Below, in pieces: positions 1 to 5,365 of a stretch of 5,768 nucleotides of DNA. The notes beneath the pieces are model-generated. The model searched no databases. It was given only the letters and a program-made list of their open reading frames with translations, and was not told where the DNA came from. The DNA is taken from contig JACPWV010000181.1 in assembly GCA_016196905.1 (NCBI GenBank), positions 1 through 5,768 on the forward strand. Reading direction: 5' to 3'. The DNA is from Chloroflexota bacterium (GTDB taxonomy: Bacteria; Chloroflexota; Anaerolineae; UBA7937; JACPPX01). The position numbers and the translations under genes were made by a program. How positions within the stretch are numbered: the first letter of the stretch is position 1; each line of letters starts with the position of its first letter.

Positions 1-533
1 GCCAGGGCCGTTATCGCTTGGTACACAGCGGCGATGTGAAAATCTACGAGAACCTGGATGCTCTCCCGCGAGCTACCCTGGTCCATCGGGCGCGAGTCAT
101 GCCCAGCGACGGCGAAGTGATGCGCGCCATGCAAGGGGCCGATTTCCAACCGGCACAGGAGGTGCTTTTGAGCAGCCCGGCCAGGCCGCTGGAGCCTGGT
201 CCCTCGACTGCCGACCGCATAGGGATGCTGGCTTATGAACCTGAGCGAATACTTGTGGAAGTCGAGACGGATCGCCCCGGCTACCTCGTGGTGAGCGATG
301 CCTATTACCCTGGCTGGCGAGCCACCTTGGATGGGCAGCCGACGGAGATTGAGCGTGCCGACTTCCTGTTTCGGGCAGTCTATGTCCCGGCGGGCCGACA
401 TCGAGTGGAGTTTGTTTATCAGCCCGCCTCCTTCCTGCTCGGCGCAGGGGTCAGTCTGGCCGCTCTGCTGGGCTCGGCGGCTGGGTGGCTCTGGGCGCGG
501 CGCCCTCGACGAGGCCAGGGGGTGGCGGTATAA
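1..533 (+). CDS. YfhO-family membrane protein, C-terminal fragment (5' end outside window)
   Basis: The open frame runs in from the left edge (first full codon at base 3) to a TAA at 531-533, giving about 176 residues of a larger protein. Near the start is KIYENLDALPRATLV, then a beta-rich stretch with DAYYPGWRATLDGQP, FLFRAVYVPAGRHRVEFVYQP and a final hydrophobic segment (about 20 residues, FLLGAGVSLAALLGSAAGWL) followed by a basic tail. The 'YENpdALPRa' and 'YYPGWrAtvDG...RAvyVPaGxHxVxFxY' signatures are typical of the C-terminal region of YfhO-like polytopic membrane proteins. Members are large GT-C-like proteins, some implicated in glycosylation of lipoteichoic acid or other envelope polymers. 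The substrate here cannot be read from the sequence. The TTG at base 18 is not the real start; the frame is open upstream and the full protein would be several hundred residues longer. Family assignment is fairly secure, exact function is not. Confidence 0.8.
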   Translation, partial: QGRYRLVHSGDVKIYENLDALPRATLVHRARVMPSDGEVMRAMQGADFQPAQEVLLSSPARPLEPGPSTADRIGMLAYEPERILVEVETDRPGYLVVSDAYYPGWRATLDGQPTEIERADFLFRAVYVPAGRHRVEFVYQPASFLLGAGVSLAALLGSAAGWLWARRPRRGQGVAV

Positions 534-534
534 T
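506..534 (+). promoter_or_regulatory. Predicted sigma70-type promoter for the amaP-scpB operon
   Basis: A perfect -10 hexamer TATAAT (529-534) lies 17 nt downstream of TCGACG (506-511, 4 of 6 matches to TTGACA). The -10 contains the TAA stop of the upstream YfhO-type gene. Transcription would begin near 541, giving a 5' UTR of only about 17 nt that carries the GGGAGGGG ribosome-binding stretch before the ATG at 558. The -10 and the spacing are read directly; activity is inferred. Confidence 0.6.
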
Positions 535-557
535 TCGTGCGAGGGAGGGGTCTATCG

Positions 558-1115
558 ATGCTGCTGAACCTGCTAAATCGCGCACTGATCATTCTGCTGG
601 CCTTGGGCGGCATGCTCCTGGGCATCCTCTTGATCATCGTCCCCAAGCCGCTGCTCCAAACGGCTCAAACGGTCCTGGTAGGACTCCAAAGGAGCGTTGG
701 GGAGGCGCCGGCCCTCTTCGTGCTGCTGGGGATGGCCACCCTGGGCCTGGCTCTGCTGGTGATTCTAGTAGGGGTGTGGCGGCCGCCGCGGCACACGGGC
801 CGAGTGGAGCGCGTCAGTGGCGGCCAGGCCGAGGTGGCTTTGGACTCCATCGCCCAGCGGTTGGAGTATCGCTTGGACCGGCTGCCGGATGTCATCAAAG
901 TGCGGCCGGCCGTCTCCGCCGCCCGCCAGGGGGCAGTCAATGTCCGCTTAGAGGTGGAGACCAGCCTGGATGTCAACGTCCCGGTGAAGACCGAGGAGGT
1001 GATAGTCATCGCCCGAGAGGAGCTGGAAGAACGCATGGGCCTGCGCCTCAACCAGCTGCGCGTCAACATCCGCCACGCGGTACACCGGGCCGAACCTCCC
1101 GCGTTGAACCCGTGA
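558..1115 (+). CDS. amaP: AmaP-like membrane-anchored Asp23/Gls24-family protein
   Basis: The product is 185 aa. Two hydrophobic segments (about residues 8-28 and 52-74) flank a short loop, followed by a soluble domain (about 82-180). That domain has the Asp23-like pattern: GGQAEVALDSIAQRL, then DVIKVRPAV, a beta-strand NVRLEVETSLDVNVP and an amphipathic helix region EEVIVIAREELEERMGLRLNQLRVNIRHA. This matches AmaP (alkaline-shock membrane anchor), which in Staphylococcus holds Asp23 at the membrane and is tied to cell-envelope stress. The frame is open upstream to 537, but I chose the ATG at 558 because GGGAGGGG sits at 543-550 with good spacing and the membrane segment then starts immediately. 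Its TGA overlaps the scpB ATG by one base, so the two are likely translated as a coupled pair. No separate asp23 gene is visible. Assignment to the family is good; the symbol is by analogy. Confidence 0.75.
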   Translation: MLLNLLNRALIILLALGGMLLGILLIIVPKPLLQTAQTVLVGLQRSVGEAPALFVLLGMATLGLALLVILVGVWRPPRHTGRVERVSGGQAEVALDSIAQRLEYRLDRLPDVIKVRPAVSAARQGAVNVRLEVETSLDVNVPVKTEEVIVIAREELEERMGLRLNQLRVNIRHAVHRAEPPALNP

Positions 1116-1714
1116 TGGAGATCGATCGCAGACGACTCAAGGCGGCCCTCGAGGGAATTTTGTTCGTGGCCGGCGAGCCGGTGACCCTCTCGCGCCTGGC
1201 CCAGGCGTTGGATGTGCCGGTGGGGACCATCCAGGAGGCGCTCACCGAATTGAGCGCCGAATACGCGCAGCGCGGCCTGGTTATCCAGCGCAGCGATCGC
1301 GCGGTGCAGATGGCGACCTCCCCCCGCGTGGCCTCCCAGGTGGAGCGCTTCTTGGGGTTGCGGACAGGGATCAGATTGTCCGCCGCCGCCTTGGAGACCC
1401 TGGCCATGATCGCCTATCGGCAGCCCATCACCCGAGCGGAGATCGAAGCGATTCGCGGGGTGGACTGCTCCAGCGTGCTCCAAAACTTGCTGGCCCGCAA
1501 CCTCATCCGGGAGGTCGATCGTCTGGATCAGGCAGGGCGGCCAATCCGCTACGGAACCACCTTTGAATTCCTCCAGCACTTCGGCCTGAGCGATCTCTCC
1601 CAGCTGCCCAAAGTGGAGGAGCTGCCCCCGCCCATCGACTCTCGGACGCTGGAGTTCGAAGGACGCTCAGGGGAGAGAGGCGGGGCCGAAGGGTCCACCC
1701 AAGGGACTCAGTGA
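1115..1714 (+). CDS. scpB: Segregation and condensation protein ScpB
   Basis: The 199-aa product has two winged-helix halves. The N-terminal half opens with RLKAALEGILFVAGEPVTLSRLAQAL (residues 7-32). The second half contains the signature LSAAALETLAMIAYRQPITRAEIEAIRGVDCSSVLQNLL (about 88-126), followed by GRPIRYGTTFEFLQHFGL, the standard ScpB C-terminal wing. ScpB is the kite subunit that dimerises on the ScpA kleisin in the SMC-ScpAB condensin complex, needed for chromosome compaction and origin segregation. Length is normal; the last ~25 residues are a low-complexity tail. The frame is open far upstream, but that is the shadow of amaP; the ATG at 1115 (TGATG overlap) gives the family N-terminus. 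There is no clear Shine-Dalgarno, consistent with translational coupling to amaP. The usual partner scpA is not next to it in this window. Confidence 0.93.
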   Translation: MEIDRRRLKAALEGILFVAGEPVTLSRLAQALDVPVGTIQEALTELSAEYAQRGLVIQRSDRAVQMATSPRVASQVERFLGLRTGIRLSAAALETLAMIAYRQPITRAEIEAIRGVDCSSVLQNLLARNLIREVDRLDQAGRPIRYGTTFEFLQHFGLSDLSQLPKVEELPPPIDSRTLEFEGRSGERGGAEGSTQGTQ

Positions 1715-2703
1715 CCCGCTATCTTAGTATTTTTCTTCTCCTGGCCGCCATCGCCCTCGTCTTGATTTGGGGCCTGGGCGCGGTATTGTTCTTTGTTCCA
1801 GCGCCGATTTCGACTCCCTCGCCAACCGCAACGCCGACCTCCATCCCCTCGCCAACCCCCACCGCGACCCCGACCCCCGGGCCGCTCAGCGTACAGCTCG
1901 AGCTCCCCTCGGCGGTGGCCCAGGGTGGGACGTTGGCGGTTCATCTGCGGGTCCCGACTCACTCGGGATCGGGTCCGCTGAGCTTGATCGGCCAGCTCGA
2001 TGATCGTCCCCTGCATTTCGCCAGAGAGGGCGGAAGCTATTGGGCGCTGGGGGGGTTCCCGCCCTGGGCGACGGTGGGGCCGCATCGCCTTTTCGTCCAG
2101 GCCCGCAACCAGCGCGGCGAGGTGGCCGACGTCGAAGCCCAGTTCGAGGTGAGGCAAAGCGATTTTCGCATCGAGCGCATCGACATCCCTGCCGCCCGGG
2201 AGGGGCTGCGGGCGCCGGAGATCGTGCAGGACGAGTTTCGCATCGTGGCGGCGATCTATGCGGAGTTCACCCCGCAGCGCTATTGGCGCGGGAGGTTCGG
2301 AGCCCCCTTGAAGCGCCTCGCCATGAGTTCCCTTTACGGCACCGCTCGTGCCTACGATGACGGCAGCGTGGACAGCTATCATCTGGGCGCTGACTTGCGG
2401 GCCAAGTCGGGCGATCCAGTCTTGGCGGTGGCCAGCGGCCAGGTGGCGCTGGCGCAGGAGCTGCAAGTGCGCGGCAACGCGGTGATCCTCGATCACGGGT
2501 GGGGGGTATATAGCAACTATTTCCACCTCTCGTCGATTGCTGTTCGCCCCGGGCAGAAGGTGGTGCGCGGCCAGCTCATCGGCTATGTCGGAGATACCGG
2601 CCTCTCCACCGCGCCTCACCTACATTGGGAGGTGCGGGTGGGTGGAAACGCTGTGGATCCATGGCCCTGGACGGAGCGGGACCCGCTACGGGTCAACGAG
2701 TAA
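1711..2703 (+). CDS. Membrane-anchored M23 (LytM-type) peptidoglycan endopeptidase
   Basis: The product is 330 aa with a GTG start overlapping the scpB stop (GTGA); AAGGGA at 1701-1706 serves as ribosome-binding site. Residues 5-29 form one hydrophobic segment (signal anchor or signal peptide). Residues 34-58 are a Ser/Thr/Pro linker. About 60-150 is a beta-rich, Ig-like domain of the kind that often precedes secreted M23 domains, and 215-318 is the peptidase. Zinc ligands are visible as H224 and D228 (HLGAD) and H305 of HLH (303-305); H272 and H303 match the catalytic histidines of LytM. All key residues are present, so it should be an active metallo-endopeptidase cutting peptide cross-links of peptidoglycan outside the membrane, although a regulatory partner role cannot be excluded. 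Its operon position behind amaP and scpB links wall remodelling with segregation. Confidence 0.9.
   Translation: MTRYLSIFLLLAAIALVLIWGLGAVLFFVPAPISTPSPTATPTSIPSPTPTATPTPGPLSVQLELPSAVAQGGTLAVHLRVPTHSGSGPLSLIGQLDDRPLHFAREGGSYWALGGFPPWATVGPHRLFVQARNQRGEVADVEAQFEVRQSDFRIERIDIPAAREGLRAPEIVQDEFRIVAAIYAEFTPQRYWRGRFGAPLKRLAMSSLYGTARAYDDGSVDSYHLGADLRAKSGDPVLAVASGQVALAQELQVRGNAVILDHGWGVYSNYFHLSSIAVRPGQKVVRGQLIGYVGDTGLSTAPHLHWEVRVGGNAVDPWPWTERDPLRVNE
1816..1857 (+). repeat. 30-nt-period repeat coding the Thr/Pro linker of the M23 protein
   Basis: The 12-mer CCCTCGCCAACC occurs at 1816-1827 and again at 1846-1857, exactly 30 nt (10 codons) apart. The encoded linker alternates S/T-P-x-P-T-A-T-P. It probably acts as a flexible, possibly O-glycosylated spacer between membrane anchor and Ig-like domain. 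In-frame length variation between relatives would be expected. Confidence 0.6.
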
Positions 2704-2775
2704 CGGGGCCCTCCCGTGATAGCGATCATAGATGATCAAATCCAGTGCCTATCGATGTAACTCGATGCCCCGTTA
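2701..2775. repeat. Intergenic inverted repeats between the M23 gene and rluB
   Basis: The 106-nt gap 2704-2809 is bounded by a perfect 9-bp inverted repeat: TAACGGGGC (2701-2709, including the M23 stop codon) and GCCCCGTTA (2767-2775). Between the arms is a second perfect dyad GATCAT-AG-ATGATC (2724-2737). There is no T-run after either arm, so it is not a typical intrinsic terminator. It could be a weak mRNA structure or an operator site. I see no clear -35/-10 pair for rluB. Confidence 0.45.
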
Positions 2776-2809
2776 ACTCGTCGACCCTTTCACTCGCATC
2801 TGATCCACG

Positions 2810-3535
2810 ATGGAGCGATTGCACGTTTTCTTGGCCCGGGCGGGGGTGGCTTCGCGGCGACGCTGCGAGGAGTTGATCCGGGCGGGCCGGGTCAAGGTCA
2901 ACGGCCAAACGGTGAGCCGTCTGGGCATGACCGTCCATCCGGATCGGGATCGAGTAGAGGTGGACGGCCGGCGGGTGGCGAGAGAGCCGCTGGTTTACTA
3001 TTTGCTTCACAAACCGCGAGGATATGTCTCAACCGCTCGCGATCCCCAGGGGCGGCCCACGGTGCTGGAGCTGGTGCCCAAAGGGCCGCGGCTTTATCCC
3101 GTCGGCCGCCTGGATGCCGAGAGCGAGGGCCTGTTGCTTCTGACCAACGATGGCGAGCTTTGTAACCGCTTGACCCACCCGCGCTATCAGCACGAGAGGG
3201 AATATCGGGTGCAGGTGCACGGCGTGCCCAGCGCCGATAAGTTGCGCGCCCTGCGGGCGGGGTTGTCCATCGAGGGTCGCCTCTCTCGGATAAGCCGAGT
3301 AAGCATCCTCGAAGCACGGCCCGAGCGCGCTTGGCTGCGCATCGTCTTGCGCGAGGGGCGCAAGCGCCAGATTCGACAGATGTTGCAGGCGGTGGGCCAT
3401 CCGGTCCTGCGTTTGATCCGCGTCCGCTTCGGCCCTCTGGAGCTGGGGGAACTGCGGCGGGGTCGGAGCCGACCGCTGAGGCCAAAGGAAATTGCCCTGC
3501 TTTGGCAGGCCGCCCGGGTTGCCGATGGCTCATAG
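2810..3535 (+). CDS. rluB: RsuA/RluB-family rRNA pseudouridine synthase
   Basis: The 241-aa product begins with an S4 RNA-binding domain (residues 2-48: ERLHVFLARAGVASRRRCEELI, then GRVKVNG). The catalytic domain contains KPRGYVST (68-75) and the family motif GRLDAESEGLLLLTNDGEL (99-117), whose D102 is the nucleophilic aspartate. Later come LREGRKRQIRQML (180-192) and VLRLIRVRFGPLELGEL (199-214), all hallmarks of the RsuA/RluB/E/F group. The enzyme converts a specific uridine of rRNA (23S for RluB, 16S for RsuA) to pseudouridine during ribosome assembly. Neighbourhood with scpB upstream and cmk downstream is the arrangement seen for rluB in many Gram-positive-type genomes, which favours RluB. 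The ATG gives the expected N-terminus, although no Shine-Dalgarno is evident. The subfamily (RluB versus RsuA/RluF) is less sure than the family. Confidence 0.9.
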   Translation: MERLHVFLARAGVASRRRCEELIRAGRVKVNGQTVSRLGMTVHPDRDRVEVDGRRVAREPLVYYLLHKPRGYVSTARDPQGRPTVLELVPKGPRLYPVGRLDAESEGLLLLTNDGELCNRLTHPRYQHEREYRVQVHGVPSADKLRALRAGLSIEGRLSRISRVSILEARPERAWLRIVLREGRKRQIRQMLQAVGHPVLRLIRVRFGPLELGELRRGRSRPLRPKEIALLWQAARVADGS

Positions 3536-4250
3536 CAGACCCTCGACCATCGCCATCGATGGGCCGGCGGCCTCGGGCAAGACCACCCTCGGCGGGCTTT
3601 TGGCGGAGCGCCTGGGCTATCTCTTCTTCGACACCGGGGTGCTGTATCGCGCCATCACCTGGGCAGCCCAGGGGCGCGGCCTGAATAGCAGCGACGAAGC
3701 GGCGCTGGCTGCCCTGGCTGCCGAGTTGAAGATCGATTTGGAGGTGCCGGCAGTGAGTGATGGTCGGCTCTACACCGTCCGGGTCGACGGTCGCGATGTG
3801 ACCTGGGAGATCCGCCGGGCCGAGGTGGATCGAGAGGTCTCCATCGTCTCCGCCTATCCCCAGGTGCGTCGTGCTTTGTTGGAGCGACAACGCGCCATCG
3901 CCGCAGGCGGCCGGGTGGTGATGGCCGGGAGGGACATCGGCACGGTGGTGCTGCCCGAGGCGGGCCTCAAGATCTACCTGGACGCCTCGCCCGAGGAGCG
4001 CGCCCGGCGCCGCTATTTAGAACTGCGCGCCCGTGGAGAGTCGGCCGATTATCAGGAGATCCTGGCCCGCATGCGCCAACGGGACGAGCTCGACCGTGAG
4101 CGCGAGGCGGCCCCGCTGCGCCCGGCCCCCGATGCCATCGTTTTATTCACCGATGGGTTATCGATTGAGGAGACCTTCGCTAAGGTTTGGGCGCTGGTGG
4201 AGAACTGGCGGCAGAGGCGAGGTAAAATCGAGGTCGAAGAGCCTGGGTAG
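3525..4250 (+). CDS. cmk: Cytidylate kinase
   Basis: The 241-aa product is a P-loop NMP kinase that phosphorylates CMP and dCMP with ATP. The Walker A loop GPAASGKTT is at residues 13-21. Next are FFDTGVLYRAITWAA (35-48), the CMP-binding insert with VTWEIRRAEVDREVSIVSAYPQVRRALLERQR (92-123), and the signature MAGRDIGTVVLPEAGLKIYLDAS (133-155). The lid region ERARRRYLELRARG follows and then RQRDELDREREAAPLRPAPDAIVLFTDGLSIEE. Length is slightly above the usual ~225 because of a charged C-terminal tail. An in-frame TTG at 3492 exists, but the ATG at 3525 puts a normal short leader before the P-loop. It overlaps the rluB end by 11 nt, so the two are probably co-translated; plsC follows after 42 nt. 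CMP recycling feeds CTP/CDP-DAG-dependent lipid synthesis, fitting the plsC neighbour. Confidence 0.95.
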   Translation: MAHSRPSTIAIDGPAASGKTTLGGLLAERLGYLFFDTGVLYRAITWAAQGRGLNSSDEAALAALAAELKIDLEVPAVSDGRLYTVRVDGRDVTWEIRRAEVDREVSIVSAYPQVRRALLERQRAIAAGGRVVMAGRDIGTVVLPEAGLKIYLDASPEERARRRYLELRARGESADYQEILARMRQRDELDREREAAPLRPAPDAIVLFTDGLSIEETFAKVWALVENWRQRRGKIEVEEPG

Positions 4251-4292
4251 ATTCGCCCCCTGCGCGATTAAGATCGTCTTTGGGTCGCGAGC

Positions 4293-4982
4293 ATGTGGTT
4301 CCATCGGCTGGCCAAGCGAGTGCTGCGCCTGGTGATCCCCCTCCTTCTCGATGTGCGGGTTGAGGGCCTGGAGCATGTGCCCCGGCAGGGGCGTTTGATC
4401 GTGGCCATCAACCACACCAATTTTTGGGACGGGGTGCTGGCCACCGCCTACCTGCCCCGGGATGTAGTCGGTTTGGCCAAGGTGGAGTTATTCCGCGTGC
4501 CTCTCTTGGGGCTGGTTCTGCGCTGGTATGGGGCGGTTCCCGTCCACCGCGGCGAGGTGGACCGCCACGTCTTGGGTAAGGCGGTGGAAGCCCTGCAACA
4601 GGGAAGGGTGGTCTCCATGGCGCCGGAGGGGACGCGCAGCAAGGACCATCGCCTGCAGCGAGGGCGGGATGGGATGGCCTTCTTGGCGGCGCGGACGGGC
4701 GCGCCGGTCCTGCCCATGGCCATCTCCGGTTCGGAGCTTTTCTGGTCACAGGTCGTGCGTTTCCGGCGCACCCCCACCCGCATCGTCATCGGGCAGCCCT
4801 TTCGTTTCACCGTCCGGGGCGAGGTGGAGCGCGAGATGTTGCGGCGCATGACTCAGGAGGGGATGTATCGCCTGGCCGCGCTCTTGCCCGAGGGGTATCG
4901 CGGCTATTACAGCGATCTCTCTCAAGCGACCCGAGAGCTAATTGAGCCCTATCGCTCTGCCGACCAAAAAGAGGCCGCTTGA
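4293..4982 (+). CDS. plsC: PlsC-type 1-acyl-sn-glycerol-3-phosphate acyltransferase
   Basis: The 229-aa product shows the acyltransferase blocks: NHTNFWD (residues 40-46, HX4D with H41 and D46 as catalytic pair), AKVELFRVPLLGLVLRWYGAVPVHRG (62-87, block II), APEGTRS (110-116, block III with the Glu-Gly-Thr-Arg phosphate site) and the hydrophobic GAPVLPMAISG (136-146, block IV). It would transfer an acyl group to the sn-2 position of lysophosphatidic acid at the inner membrane face to make phosphatidic acid. The N-terminus is an amphipathic membrane-associating segment, with no clear full transmembrane helix. The ATG has no strong Shine-Dalgarno upstream. Placement directly after cmk is common. 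The TGA at 4980-4982 lies inside the -35 element of the glmS promoter. Close relatives may use other acyl acceptors, so substrate is inferred. Confidence 0.9.
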   Translation: MWFHRLAKRVLRLVIPLLLDVRVEGLEHVPRQGRLIVAINHTNFWDGVLATAYLPRDVVGLAKVELFRVPLLGLVLRWYGAVPVHRGEVDRHVLGKAVEALQQGRVVSMAPEGTRSKDHRLQRGRDGMAFLAARTGAPVLPMAISGSELFWSQVVRFRRTPTRIVIGQPFRFTVRGEVEREMLRRMTQEGMYRLAALLPEGYRGYYSDLSQATRELIEPYRSADQKEAA

Positions 4983-5007
4983 CCCGAAGTCGTCTCTGTG
5001 TCATAAT
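4979..5007 (+). promoter_or_regulatory. Predicted sigma70-type promoter for the glmS transcript
   Basis: TTGACC (4979-4984, 5 of 6) and CATAAT (5002-5007, 5 of 6) are separated by exactly 17 nt. The -35 overlaps the plsC stop codon. Start of transcription is expected at about 5013-5015, which gives glmS a leader of about 515 nt. Confidence 0.7.
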
Positions 5008-5143
5008 AGCTGAACCATAACGGTGTGTTATTATTGGGAAGGAGGTGGGAGCCGGGAGCAGATTAACAGCGAATCAGGGGGAGAGAGCGCACGGTCCCGA
5101 TCCGCGCCGTCGCGATCGAGATGACGAGGTGGAGGTTTTCCGA

Positions 5144-5239
5144 CTCGGTCGGAACTCATCCTGAGGCGTGGCAAGCGCCCAGGGAGAAAATCGATGGCTA
5201 TCGCGTTGCCCCTCAGAGCCACAGGCGCGAAGCCAGATC
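5144..5239 (+). other. Extra stem insertion inside the ribozyme core
   Basis: In canonical glmS ribozymes the UUUAUCGA and GGCGGAUG strands are only a few nt apart. Here about 90 nt separate them. The stretch forms its own structure: TTCCGA/TCGGAA (5138-5143/5149-5154, loop CTCGG, sharing the conserved strand), then a 56-nt hairpin with CTGAGG (5161-5166) paired to CCTCAG (5211-5216) and GGCAA (5170-5174) paired to TTGCC (5206-5210), then a small GGC-GCGAA-GCC hairpin (5224-5234). GTGGC (5168-5172) can alternatively pair with GCCAC (5218-5222), so two conformations compete. Confidence 0.6.
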
Positions 5240-5283
5240 AGCGGATGCCTCCAGGGCGAGCCAGCGCCCTCACCTTCCCCTTT

Positions 5284-5334
5284 AAAAAGGATCCCCACAA
5301 ATCCGGCCGGCAACCGCCGGGACAAAAAGGATCC
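5284..5334 (+). repeat. 11-bp direct repeat AAAAAGGATCC forming the P4-like stem
   Basis: AAAAAGGATCC occurs at 5284-5294 and 5324-5334. As GGATCC is self-complementary, the two copies can pair with each other and close the P4-like domain of the ribozyme, leaving A-rich strands on the 5' side of each arm. Confidence 0.65.
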
Positions 5335-5365
5335 ACTGGCGAGTGGCTGCGACGGTTTCGAAAGC

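Larger units (their letters stand above)
5086..5340 (+). ncRNA. glmS ribozyme/riboswitch, structural variant
   Basis: Known glmS ribozymes cleave themselves when glucosamine-6-phosphate binds, lowering glmS expression. The features seen here, in canonical order, are as follows. A|GCGC is at 5086-5090 (cleavage expected after A5086). A first hairpin spans 5095-5121 (CGATC 5098-5102 with GATCG 5114-5118). The conserved TGACGAGG is at 5122-5129. The core helix is TGGAGG (5130-5135) with CCTCCA (5248-5253). TTTTCCGA (5136-5143) resembles UUUAUCGA. AGCGGATG (5240-5247) resembles GGCGGAUG and can pair through GCG (5241-5243) with CGC (5088-5090). The next hairpin is GGGCG/CGCCC (5254-5258/5265-5269), whose loop GCCAG (5260-5264) pairs with CTGGC (5336-5340) as a pseudoknot. 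A P4-like stem is GGATCC (5289-5294) with GGATCC (5329-5334), topped by CCGGC/GCCGG (5303-5307/5316-5320). The following gene is glmS. Family motifs were compared from memory, so the call is strong by topology but not computed. Confidence 0.75.

Noticed and set aside
485..1114. Upstream extension of the scpB frame to 485
   Set aside because: The first 210 codons overlap amaP in another frame and encode low-complexity Gly/Arg/Pro sequence; the ScpB family N-terminus starts at the ATG at 1115.
665..1579. Long minus-strand open frame opposite amaP and scpB
   Set aside because: It is antisense to two well-supported genes, shows no recognisable domain, and long opposite-strand frames are common in GC-rich coding DNA.
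1708..2619. Minus-strand frame of about 300 codons opposite the M23 gene
   Set aside because: The plus strand encodes a complete M23 domain with all zinc ligands; the antisense product is low-complexity and unlike any family I know.
2898..3890. Minus-strand frame of 330 codons across rluB and cmk
   Set aside because: It spans two genes with intact catalytic motifs on the plus strand; composition is Pro/Arg/Ala-rich shadow sequence.
5273..5290. CCTTT/AAAGG as an intrinsic terminator before glmS
   Set aside because: The loop would be only 2 nt and no U-run follows; the segment fits the joining strand of the ribozyme's 3' domain.
5086..5340. T-box leader, RNase P RNA, tmRNA or SRP RNA as alternative identity
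   Set aside because: I found no T-box GGGUGGNACCGCG-like motif, no RNase P GAGGAAAGUCC-type core, no tmRNA tRNA-like end and no SRP GNAR tetraloop motif; order and location fit glmS much better.
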